From: Hyphomicrobiales bacterium | GTDB taxonomy: Bacteria; Pseudomonadota; Alphaproteobacteria; Rhizobiales; S144-35 | Length of the DNA: 8,889 nucleotides | Assembly (NCBI GenBank): GCA_015494185.1 | Contig: WGBT01000070.1 | Location: 1-8,889 of the forward strand | Reading direction: 5' to 3' | Shown: one piece after another, positions 1 to 5,961 of the stretch | Position numbering within the stretch: the stretch's first letter is position 1 | Layout of the letters: every line of letters begins with the position of its first letter | Notes under the pieces: model-generated | Told to the model about the DNA's origin: nothing | The model's database searches: none | The model's input: only the letters and a program-made list of their open reading frames with translations | Translations under genes and position numbers: made by a program

Positions 1-333
1 GCCGAAGAATATAAGGCCATGACGGAACAGGCAATCGCAAGTTATGAACAGGCTCTTGCCGAAGCCCGCGCCAAGGCCCATAACATTGGCCAGGAGACCC
101 GGGAACGCATCAACGCCGAAGTCGAGCGCGAACGACTCGAAGTCGAAAAACAACTGGCCGCAACCGCAGCGGAAGCCGAGGCCCGGATTCGGGCTTCAAA
201 AGAAGCTGCCATGGCGCAAGTCAATGTGGTCGCTGGCGCAACCGCAGAAGAAATCGTGAAAACATTGATTGGCACAACGGTTTCAGAAGCCGAACTCAAT
301 GCGGCCGTTACAGAAAGTCTAAAATCGGGATAA
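1..333 (+). CDS. atpF2: F0F1 ATP synthase subunit b' (C-terminal part, 5' end outside window)
   Basis: The reading frame is open from base 1 (Ala-Glu-Glu-Tyr-Lys-Ala precede the first Met at base 19), so the gene starts upstream and only about 110 C-terminal codons are seen. The protein is a long, charged, Ala/Glu/Arg-rich helix (for example EARAKAHNIGQETRERINAE), the dimerisation and F1-contact part of a b-type stalk subunit. The N-terminal membrane anchor is missing because of the window edge. Subunits b and b' form the peripheral stalk that keeps the F1 alpha3beta3 head from rotating with the c-ring. It is assigned as b' rather than b because it directly precedes a second, complete b-type gene 15 bp downstream, the b'-b order usual in alphaproteobacteria and phototrophs. 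The same locus name is also written atpG or atpX in some genomes. Confidence 0.9.
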   Translation, partial: AEEYKAMTEQAIASYEQALAEARAKAHNIGQETRERINAEVERERLEVEKQLAATAAEAEARIRASKEAAMAQVNVVAGATAEEIVKTLIGTTVSEAELNAAVTESLKSG

Positions 334-348
334 GGTTTCATTTGTATT

Positions 349-840
349 ATGGCATTTCTCTCTGATCCCTCATTTTGGGTTGCTGTCGCCTTTTTTGGCT
401 TCATCGCCCTCCTCTTCTATTACAAGGTCCCAACGCTTGTCATCAAAGCGCTTGATGACCGGGCGGCAGAAATCAAACGCACCTTGGACGAAGCCCGCGC
501 CCTTCGCGAAGAAGCTCAAAAAGTGCTTGCCGATTATCAACGCAAGCAGCGCAATGCCCAGTCAGAAGCCGAAGACATCATCGCCATGGCGGAGCGCGAG
601 GCGCAGACTTATGTTGAGGAAACCAAGCGCGCTTTGAAAGAACAGCTGGAACGCCGCACCAAACTGGCGGAAGAAAAGATTGCCCGGGCGGAACTTCAGG
701 CCATGGCGGAGGTGCGTGCTCTTGCCGCCTCGGTTGCTATTGAAGCGGCGGAAAAGCTCATCTCCCAAAAGCTTGCCCCTGAAACCGCCAACGCACTGAT
801 CGAACAGACCATCAACGACATCAAAACAAAGTTGAATTAA
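349..840 (+). CDS. atpF: F0F1 ATP synthase subunit b
   Basis: This 163-residue protein has the usual length and layout of F0 subunit b. A short N-terminus is followed by one membrane helix (about residues 9-27, WVAVAFFGFIALLFYYKV) and then an unbroken, highly charged coiled-coil helix to the C-terminus (residues 38-150, rich in Glu, Arg, Lys and Ala). It pairs with b' to make the peripheral stalk in the inner membrane. The ATG at 349 lies 15 bp after the b' stop, so the two are surely one transcript. The Shine-Dalgarno match is weak; the nearest purine run is AAGG at the b' stop codon, about 13 nt away, which may mean translational coupling. No F1 gene follows, as expected where F0 and F1 operons are separate. 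A hairpin-poor gap follows, so transcription end is not obvious. Confidence 0.95.
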   Translation: MAFLSDPSFWVAVAFFGFIALLFYYKVPTLVIKALDDRAAEIKRTLDEARALREEAQKVLADYQRKQRNAQSEAEDIIAMAEREAQTYVEETKRALKEQLERRTKLAEEKIARAELQAMAEVRALAASVAIEAAEKLISQKLAPETANALIEQTINDIKTKLN

Positions 841-1577
841 CGACCTCATTCAAGGTTTCCCATAATACGCGCAGAGTGGAACTTGGAAGGCCTCGGGGAT
901 GATGGGAAAATATACAGAGAAACAAGGAAGGGGAATATTTTGGGGAAGCTGTTTCCTGCAATGGTCTGTTCTTCTCGCTCTTCCCTTTATAATTGCGCAG
1001 CGCTATCGCATCCCTTCCCAATCCCCCAACTGACCTCAAGGAGAGCAAACCCGCGCAATTAATTCAGAGGTTTCCGAAGGGATTGATGAGTGACCGGTTC
1101 ATGCTTTCCACATCCCTTTGAATATCTTCGCAGATCAAATGATATAGGCATCACTGGCGACAACCATTTGTATGAATAATACCAACGCTCCCTGACCTTC
1201 ATTCGTATACCGCCCAATTTACGCAGAACATTCAAGAGGATACGGAAAACATCAGCGGTCAATGATAAAAACCTCCGGTATAACAGCCAGAATTGCTGAA
1301 GGAATCCAATTGAGGAATCCTCAGTGATGTTGTGATCAATTGAGCTTTGCTGGGGTGATGTTGGGAAGACGTAAAAAGGGGCAGACCGCAAAAACTGGTG
1401 GCGCGGCATGATCTGCTCGACTTGGCCCCGTCTGGACGCATTAATAGAGGCTATCAATGCGGGCAAATATGGCAATGCCGGGCTTGAGCGAAATCCGACG
1501 ATTTAAATCCGATTATATGTGATCCGAATTGCGATCTAACGAATAGCCCGCCTCCTCTTTTCAGCTCCTCACCGGCC
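841..1577. other. 737-bp region without a recognisable gene
   Basis: No frame here gives a protein I recognise. The longest open frame (1059-1475, minus strand, 138 codons) has an unconvincing composition, rich in Ser, Arg and Gln without any domain or clear ribosome site. Structure seen: an 8-bp inverted repeat TTTCCCAT (856-863)/ATGGGAAA (902-909) just after atpF, with a long loop and no T-tract, so a poor terminator; a 9-bp inverted repeat TAATTGCGC (990-998)/GCGCAATTA (1053-1061); and a 13-bp palindrome TGAGGAATCCTCA near 1311-1325. The DNA looks more AT-rich than the flanking genes. It could be a decayed gene or insertion remnant, but nothing identifies which. Confidence 0.5.
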
Positions 1578-2414
1578 TCAGCCACCGGCCTGTACGACCA
1601 AAACCGGGCCGTTCGACCGGTTGATGATGCGCTCGGTTCGGCTGCCAAACAGTGAACGTCCAACCCCGGTTCGGCCATGAGAACCCAAAATAATCAGCGT
1701 GTCCCCCTCGTGTTCTTCCTCGATGATGACATCATCGAACAGTCCCTCACGGACAAGCCCCTTGGTGTCCACGCCTTCTTGGCGCAGATAGGCCACCCCG
1801 CGTTCGACAATCTTTTCGGCCTCGGCCTGGCGGCGTTGGCTATGGGTGGGGACTTTGACGGACAACACGGTGACATGGCTGTTACAGCATTTCGCCAAGG
1901 CTGCCGCTGTGACCGTGGCAGCATCCGAGGAGCGCGACCCATCGGTGGCAATAAGAATATCTTTCCAAAAATGTGACCCCGGCGGCGCCACCAATACCGG
2001 GCATGGCGCATAACCGATGACATTGCCACCCAGCAGCATCCGGGTAATCGGATCGCGCTCATGACGGCCAATCACGATCATATCGGCTTGCACCCGCTTG
2101 GCTTCCTTGATGATCGCTTTGGAGGGATCATCGGCCATTGGCAGCGCTGTGAAAGTGGGAATGCCAAGCGCTTCCGCCTTGGCTTTGAGAGCGGCCAAAT
2201 GGGCTTCGGCTTCTTCCTGCAGCGGGGTAGCGCCGCCTGGGGTGAACATCCCCCAAGCACCCTCGACAATGGCCCGGACAATATGCAATTCTGCCCCGGC
2301 CCGCTCGGCCAGGTCGATTGCAAGAATTTCAGCGCTGGTGGAATATTCGGTCCCGTCTGTAGCCAGCAAAATCCGTTCCATGCGGCCAATCGGGGACATT
2401 TGGATAGCGTTCAA
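1578..2414 (-). CDS. universal stress protein, tandem UspA domains
   Basis: This 278-residue protein has two UspA folds in tandem, about residues 13-143 (beginning ERILLATDG) and 150-276 (beginning WKDILIATDGS). The second domain carries the full ATP-binding signature G-x2-G-x9-G-S (GSHGRTG...FGS, residues 244-258). The first has Glu in place of the second Gly (GRHERDP...GG), so it probably does not bind ATP in the usual way. Tandem Usp proteins are cytoplasmic stress and energy-limitation factors; no specific target can be named. The chosen start is TTG at 2414, with AAGAAGG eight bases upstream. Alternatives are ATG at 2399 (no Shine-Dalgarno) and ATG at 2381 (MERILLATDG, where the domain itself begins). 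A promoter predicted at 2431-2459 would start the RNA very close to the TTG, which keeps the downstream ATGs possible. It lies on the same strand as the TauE-like gene, 165 bp downstream of it. Confidence 0.93.
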   Translation of the reverse strand: MNAIQMSPIGRMERILLATDGTEYSTSAEILAIDLAERAGAELHIVRAIVEGAWGMFTPGGATPLQEEAEAHLAALKAKAEALGIPTFTALPMADDPSKAIIKEAKRVQADMIVIGRHERDPITRMLLGGNVIGYAPCPVLVAPPGSHFWKDILIATDGSRSSDAATVTAAALAKCCNSHVTVLSVKVPTHSQRRQAEAEKIVERGVAYLRQEGVDTKGLVREGLFDDVIIEEEHEGDTLIILGSHGRTGVGRSLFGSRTERIINRSNGPVLVVQAGG

Positions 2415-2430
2415 CTGGCGCCCTTCTTAG

Positions 2431-2459
2431 ATTTTAACAATCGATACTTAACCTGACAG
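2431..2459 (-). promoter_or_regulatory. candidate sigma-70-type promoter of the usp gene
   Basis: Read on the minus strand, CTGTCA (2459-2454, 4 of 6 to TTGACA) is followed by 17 bp and TAAAAT (2436-2431, 5 of 6 to TATAAT). The spacing is ideal and it lies directly upstream of usp. The predicted start point falls about 10 nt before the TTG codon, which would give a very short leader. This is motif matching by eye only. Confidence 0.4.
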
Positions 2460-2508
2460 ACAGTGCCACATCAGCCCTTGCCTTTTATCATGAGACCCTG
2501 TCTGCCAG
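2453..2508. repeat. inverted repeat overlapping the usp -35 region
   Basis: Arms CTGACAGACAG (2453-2463) and CTGTCTGCCAG (2498-2508) are complementary at 10 of 11 positions and are separated by 34 bp. The left arm covers the proposed -35 hexamer of usp. This layout suits a regulator binding two half sites, or an RNA hairpin in read-through transcripts from the upstream exporter gene. No known operator family is recognised. Confidence 0.4.
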
Positions 2509-2579
2509 ACCAAGTCTCCTGTTTTTATACATTTCACAACGACCGCCCCCGGTCTTTCCCAAGGCTTCTGATCAATCGG

Positions 2580-3662
2580 CTAAGAGGCATCACTTTGTTC
2601 CAAACGGAGCTGTTCCCGCTTTTTCGCTTCAGAGATACCATAAAGCAAAGCCCCGACAATCAAAACCGCGCCGCCAATCAAGGCAAAAGCCATAAGGGCA
2701 AAACTGATGCCTTGCAAGACCGAAACGGTTGTTTGGCTGAGCTTTTCGATCATTCCAAGGTCCGCCATATAGACCGGCACCACGAAAAACCGGCTGAACA
2801 GAACGATGATCATGATCGTTCCCATCACCCCCTTGACGATCCAAGGTTTAACATAGGTGGTGCCGATAGCCCCTACCTGCAAGCCAAACAAAGAGCCGGC
2901 AAGAATGATCATCGCCAAGCGAATATCGACATAGCCGCCCATGGCATATTTGATGGTGCCGCCAAGTCCCATGATAAAGGCAATGACAAGCTCAGTGGCT
3001 GACGCCATGATACTTGGCACCCCGAGCAAATAGATCATCGCCGGCACCCCAATAAAGCCCCCCACCGCAATGGTTGCGGCCAACATGCCCGTGGCAAATC
3101 CCATGGGCACGGTGACAAGAACCGAAATCTCCGACTTGATGCTTGGGAAATAGACCATGGTATAGGGAATCCGGATCGAGCGGATCCACAAGGCAATGCG
3201 ATTGGGCTTTTCCTCCTCCCCGCCACCGCCATGATAGGTCTTATAAGTGTCATATAACACGAAACTGCCGACCACGGCCAAGATGATCACAAAAGCCACG
3301 CTGACATAAAGGCTTGACCCGGCCTCCCCATAGGTTTCTCGAATCGACTGTTGCAGTGAAGCGCCATAAAGCACCCCGGCTTCAGCTGAAACGCCCATAA
3401 CCAGCCCAAGCTTGAGATCGACCTGGCCAAATTTGGCGCGTTTGATGGCCCCCACCAGCGACTTGGGGAATTTGTGGGCCATATTACTGGCCACGGCAAC
3501 GATGCCAGGCACGCCCATGCTCATCATGGCGGGGGTCAAGACGAAGGCGCCGCCTGAGCCGATAAAGCCGCTGACCATGCCAGCCACCACCCCCACCAGG
3601 AACAGGATCAAGATCATCCAGCCATCCAGCTCGATAAAATGGGTGGTTGCTGCAGCTTCCAT
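2580..3662 (-). CDS. TauE/SafE-family membrane transporter (probable sulfite or organosulfonate/anion exporter)
   Basis: This is a 360-residue polytopic inner-membrane protein with the two-fold internal repeat of the TauE/SafE (DUF81) family. The first half has GFIGSGGAFVLTPAM (residues 32-46) and the second has AVGGFIGVPAMIYLLGVPSI (199-218); both are the glycine-rich helix plus loop seen in the family. About eight to nine hydrophobic segments are visible (16-36, 50-60, 84-102, 118-136, 180-205, 206-235, 247-266, 278-298, 318-342). A cytoplasmic-looking Gly/Glu stretch (145-152) separates the halves, and the C-terminus is charged. The length exceeds the common 250-residue members and suits the longer subfamily with NMAHKFPKS after the first repeat. 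Start at 3662 is supported by AAGGAGC nine bases or so upstream. Family members export sulfite, sulfoacetate and related anions; the substrate here is not shown by the sequence. It probably shares a transcript with the small membrane gene 87 bp upstream. Confidence 0.9.
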   Translation of the reverse strand: MEAAATTHFIELDGWMILILFLVGVVAGMVSGFIGSGGAFVLTPAMMSMGVPGIVAVASNMAHKFPKSLVGAIKRAKFGQVDLKLGLVMGVSAEAGVLYGASLQQSIRETYGEAGSSLYVSVAFVIILAVVGSFVLYDTYKTYHGGGGEEEKPNRIALWIRSIRIPYTMVYFPSIKSEISVLVTVPMGFATGMLAATIAVGGFIGVPAMIYLLGVPSIMASATELVIAFIMGLGGTIKYAMGGYVDIRLAMIILAGSLFGLQVGAIGTTYVKPWIVKGVMGTIMIIVLFSRFFVVPVYMADLGMIEKLSQTTVSVLQGISFALMAFALIGGAVLIVGALLYGISEAKKREQLRLEQSDAS

Positions 3663-3749
3663 CCCCCTGCTCCTTCCTTGATCAATGGGCGGAACGGCTC
3701 AACAAAACGGGCATAACCATAGCCATCACACCATAAGCCATCATTATGG

Positions 3750-4091
3750 CTATTTTCGAATGGTATTGGGCTTGAGCCCCACGGCCTCCCAAAAAGCGCT
3801 GGTGAAGTTGCCATGCGCCAGCGAAAACACCAATGCAATCACGACAGGAACCAGAGGCGACCACCAATGTCCTATGCTGGCGGCAAGAACCGTTTCGGCA
3901 TTGATGAAAAGCAAGGCGTAAAGGGTAAGACTCAATGTGCCCCAAGACAAAACTTTTTTGAATTTCGGATTGCGCCACACCCAAAACAGCGGGGCGAAAA
4001 GATGTTTTTTTATCGTTTCGAAGAGGCGGGAAACCTCAACAGCGCCCCGGTTAGCGGCAACACCGTGAAAGACTGCAGCCCTTTTAGCCAT
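3750..4091 (-). CDS. small two-helix membrane protein upstream of the TauE-like gene
   Basis: This 113-residue protein is not recognised as a named family. From the N-terminus it has a basic region (KKHLFAPLFWVWRNPKFKK, residues 28-46), one hydrophobic segment (about 48-71, WGTLSLTLYALLFINAETVL), a short Trp-rich loop (GHWWSP), a second hydrophobic segment (80-93) and the tail HGNFTSAFWEAVGLKP. It lies 87 bp before the TauE-like exporter on the same strand, so co-transcription is likely and an accessory or assembly role for the exporter is a reasonable guess. The start is uncertain. The frame stays open to an ATG at 4307 (185 residues, preceded by AGGATGAG), with another ATG at 4235. Residues upstream of 4091 look like non-coding translation, so the shorter form is preferred although its Shine-Dalgarno match is poor. 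Confidence 0.7.
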   Translation of the reverse strand: MAKRAAVFHGVAANRGAVEVSRLFETIKKHLFAPLFWVWRNPKFKKVLSWGTLSLTLYALLFINAETVLAASIGHWWSPLVPVVIALVFSLAHGNFTSAFWEAVGLKPNTIRK

Positions 4092-4262
4092 GAAAGGGCT
4101 GCCGGTATGGAGATGATATTTGGCCGCAGCCGCATTGAGGAAGGGATTGAGAAAAGGGCGCTTGAAGGGGCTGGATGGCCTTGCGGACCCATCGTCTGAT
4201 GAAGCTGAACCGCAAAGCGGTCTCCCTCCGGTCATCAATTTATGCTGACGGTGAGCTGCCAG

Positions 4263-4298
4263 CACATAAGGATTACGGCATTCTCTTACTCTTATGTG
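4263..4298. repeat. perfect 8-bp inverted repeat, 20-nt loop
   Basis: CACATAAG (4263-4270) is the exact reverse complement of CTTATGTG (4291-4298). It lies in the upstream region of the small membrane gene, in its leader if translation starts at 4091 or 4235. It could be an operator or a leader hairpin; it has no T-tract on either side. Confidence 0.35.
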
Positions 4299-4452
4299 GT
4301 CATTCATGAGGATTTCTCATCCTATAATTGGGTCATTGGGGGCCTGATCATTTCCCGCCGCCCACACCTAAACGCAAGGTTGGGCCTCTCAGGCAAGCGA
4401 TGGACAGGTGCAGGCAGCAAGCTGTTAAGCGGTTAAAAAGACAATGAGATCA

Positions 4453-4480
4453 AAGACTTTATAACTTATAATTAAGTCTT
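4453..4480. repeat. AT-rich imperfect palindrome with tandem TTATAA
   Basis: A 28-bp segment is bounded by AAGACTT (4453-4459) and AAGTCTT (4474-4480), with two TTATAA copies (4459-4464 and 4466-4471) seven bases apart inside. It sits between the 3' end of the hydrolase gene and the membrane/exporter pair. The AT-rich core could melt as part of a minus-strand promoter, or the arms could form a weak hairpin; no good -35 partner was found. Confidence 0.35.
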
Positions 4481-4542
4481 GGCACCGGTTTCAGGCAATG
4501 CGACAAACCGGAGCAGATCATGCCCGCGAGCCGCTCCAAAAC

Positions 4543-5289
4543 CTACTGGCGGATGAAATCCAATACCGCCTGTTTGAAGTGCTTGTCGCCAACCGTCTTC
4601 ATATGATCCCGCCTTGGGATGCTGACCGCTTGGGCGTTGGGCATCAGCGCCGCCAATGCTTCCGCCGACCCCGCGATGTGATCTTCACCGCCCACCACCA
4701 CCAGCACCGGTTTTTCAATCCCCTTCAACGCTTCGGCGGCAATCGGTTCCCGGGAAGCCCGCATACAAGCGGCAAGGGCGCGCAGATCACTGCCGGTTTG
4801 TTCAGCGAATTGCCGAAACGCCCGCGCCATTGGGTCCGTCACATCCAGCAAAGAACGCGCCTCCAAAGCGTGAGCAATTGTCTCCGCCCCTCCAAGGCCA
4901 TGGACCATATTGATGCCAAGCCCGGCGAAAATGACCCGGCCGATACGGTCAGGATGATTGAGCGTCAAAAAAGCGGCAATCCGCGCCCCCATGGAATAGC
5001 CCATCACATCGGCCTGCTCAATCCCAAGATGATCGAGCAACCGCCGGACATCTTCGGCCATGACCGCCGCCCCATAATGGGCCGGATCATAAAGCTTCTG
5101 ACTGTTCCCATGCCCCCGATGATCGAGACCGATCACCCGCCGCCCAGCCTTGCGAAGGGTTGCAACCCAACCGGTTGCAACCCAGTTCGTCATCCAATTG
5201 GAGGCAAAACCATGCAGCAAAACAATGGGCGGCCCCTCGCCCTGATCAAAAAAGGCGATTTCAACGCCGTTGGAGTGAAAATAGTGCAT
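4543..5289 (-). CDS. alpha/beta hydrolase
   Basis: This 248-residue protein is a complete small alpha/beta hydrolase. The oxyanion-hole motif HGF is at residues 26-28, the DHRGHG turn at 56-61, the nucleophile elbow GYSMG at 97-101 (Ser99), the acid probably Asp203 in GGEDHIAG, and the His at 229 in RRDHMKTVG. All three catalytic residues are in the expected order and spacing. No signal peptide is seen, so it is cytoplasmic. The cap region (about 120-190) is short and helical, as in esterases and C-C bond hydrolases; the substrate cannot be deduced. The ATG at 5289 starts right at the first beta strand (MHYFHSNGVEIAFFDQG), but lacks a clear Shine-Dalgarno. The gene is transcribed away from the zinc-protein gene and stands alone; the palindromic element ends 90 bp upstream of its start. 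Confidence 0.92.
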   Translation of the reverse strand: MHYFHSNGVEIAFFDQGEGPPIVLLHGFASNWMTNWVATGWVATLRKAGRRVIGLDHRGHGNSQKLYDPAHYGAAVMAEDVRRLLDHLGIEQADVMGYSMGARIAAFLTLNHPDRIGRVIFAGLGINMVHGLGGAETIAHALEARSLLDVTDPMARAFRQFAEQTGSDLRALAACMRASREPIAAEALKGIEKPVLVVVGGEDHIAGSAEALAALMPNAQAVSIPRRDHMKTVGDKHFKQAVLDFIRQ

Positions 5290-5378
5290 GTTTGATGTCA
5301 GGAAGCTTCAATCGTGAATGGTCTTTAATCGTAGAAATGCCCTCACTCTGACAACCGCTGGCAGACAATGTCAATTCC

Positions 5379-5512
5379 GTCCTTATCTTCCATGATGAGA
5401 CACTGGCATTTTCATGAAGTTTGTCAAGGGCCGCCAAAGGCGGCCGCGAAGCGGTTGCACCCTTGACAAACTTCATGAAAATGCAAAAACGCTCACCATG
5501 GAAGATAAGGAC
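5379..5512. repeat. 134-bp palindromic element in a divergent intergenic gap
   Basis: The two halves (5379-5430 and 5460-5512) are reverse complements over almost their whole length. The outer arms of about 21 bp (starting GTCCTTATCTTCCATG) differ at one position, then 6 versus 7 unrelated bases follow, then perfect 25-bp inner arms (5406-5430 and 5460-5484). The 29-bp centre is GC-rich and holds two further small palindromes: GGCCGCC-AAA-GGCGGCC (5429-5445, sharing two bases with the arm) and CCGC-GAA-GCGG (5444-5454). It lies between divergent genes, so it is not placed as a normal terminator. No target-site duplication or transposase is seen. The size and symmetry suit a non-autonomous MITE-like or REP-like dispersed repeat, or a very stable RNA hairpin. 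Confidence 0.85.
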
Positions 5513-5539
5513 AGGTTCGGTCTCCAAAGAGCGAAAGCG

Positions 5540-5569
5540 TTGACGGCCGTCCGGACTTGGCAGCTATTT
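5540..5569 (+). promoter_or_regulatory. candidate promoter of the zf-CHCC gene
   Basis: TTGACG (5540-5545, 5 of 6 to TTGACA) is followed by 18 bp and CTATTT (5564-5569), close to the alphaproteobacterial CTATNT form of the -10 element. A perfect 10-bp palindrome GACGGCCGTC (5542-5551) overlaps the -35 hexamer and could be a regulator site. The predicted leader is roughly 90 nt. Assigned by eye only. Confidence 0.4.
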
Positions 5570-5663
5570 TTTCATCTCCCCTCTACCATTCTTTGGCTTT
5601 TCTGGCTATGGTGCCGGCAAATCATCCAATTCTTTGTTTTTTGCCGTGAAAGAGGTTATGGCC

Positions 5664-5912
5664 ATGGCCGATCCTGTCGTTCCTTATCTTGCCAATGATG
5701 TTGGCTCCGAAAATATCCGCATCGGCGTCAAGAAATTCATGTGCATGGGGGCCACACCGCCCTATGATCATCCGCACGTCTTTCTCGATATGGGGGCCGA
5801 TGATCAGATCATCTGCCCTTATTGCTCGACCCTTTATGTCTATGACAACGAGCTCGCAGCAGACCAATCAGACCCGCCCGGCTGCATCCGCAACAAGGAA
5901 GAAGCCGCCTGA
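5664..5912 (+). CDS. zinc-finger (zf-CHCC) domain protein, NDUFS6-like
   Basis: This 82-residue protein has one zf-CHCC domain covering most of its length. Zinc ligands are Cys27 (KKFMCMG), His36 (DHPHVFLDMG), and Cys51 and Cys54 (CPYCSTLYVYD). The mitochondrial homologue NDUFS6 is an accessory subunit of respiratory complex I and stand-alone versions are common in alphaproteobacteria; whether this one joins complex I is not shown. The start at 5664 is chosen because AGAGG (5651-5655) is eight bases upstream. The ATG at 5658 would be only two bases from it, and the ATG at 5634 has no site. The monooxygenase gene follows after 49 bp on the same strand, so they may share a transcript. A small hairpin (GATCCG/CGGATC, 5911-5929) lies at the stop codon but has no T-tract. 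Confidence 0.88.
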   Translation: MADPVVPYLANDVGSENIRIGVKKFMCMGATPPYDHPHVFLDMGADDQIICPYCSTLYVYDNELAADQSDPPGCIRNKEEAA

Positions 5913-5961
5913 TCCGCGTTGACCGGATCGGCGCATTGTCACCCGTTTTCAGAGCGCTTCC

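Larger units (their letters stand above)
4092..4542. other. intergenic region upstream of the membrane-protein/exporter pair
   Basis: If the small membrane gene begins at 4091, this 451-bp stretch holds no gene of its own; part of it would be coding if translation starts at 4235 or 4307. It should contain the promoter of the membrane/exporter pair and the 3' end of the hydrolase transcript. It holds an 8-bp perfect inverted repeat (4263-4298) and an AT-rich imperfect palindrome (4453-4480), listed separately. No strong -35/-10 pair was found by eye. Confidence 0.4.

Noticed and set aside
1059..1475. 138-codon minus-strand open frame in the gap after atpF
   Set aside because: No domain, no membrane pattern, no ribosome site and a composition typical of chance translation; not called a gene.
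2541..2554. GACCG-CCCC-CGGTC hairpin after the TauE-like gene
   Set aside because: It follows the stop of the minus-strand gene, but the stem is only five pairs and no T-run follows in that direction; a terminator is not supported.
3682..3744. 20-residue hydrophobic mini-frame between the small membrane gene and the exporter
   Set aside because: Met/Val-rich and starting just after the upstream stop, but it has no ribosome site; too short to support as a gene.
4478..4496. Possible sigma-54 (-24/-12) promoter around TGGCACC
   Set aside because: The -24 GG is present, but the bases at -12 are AG instead of GC.
4510..4537. GGAGC/GCTCC hairpin just after the hydrolase stop as a terminator
   Set aside because: Only five paired bases with an 18-base loop and no T-tract following on the minus strand.
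5261..5527. Minus-strand frame through the palindromic element into the hydrolase start
   Set aside because: Overlaps the hydrolase N-terminus in another frame and has no domain; likely chance.
5414..5698. Plus-strand frame through the palindromic element
   Set aside because: Open only because the arms lack stops in that frame; the downstream part runs out of frame over the start of the real zf-CHCC gene.
5911..5929. GATCCG/CGGATC hairpin between the zinc protein and the monooxygenase
   Set aside because: Six-bp stem without a T-tract; it may modulate read-through but cannot be called a terminator.
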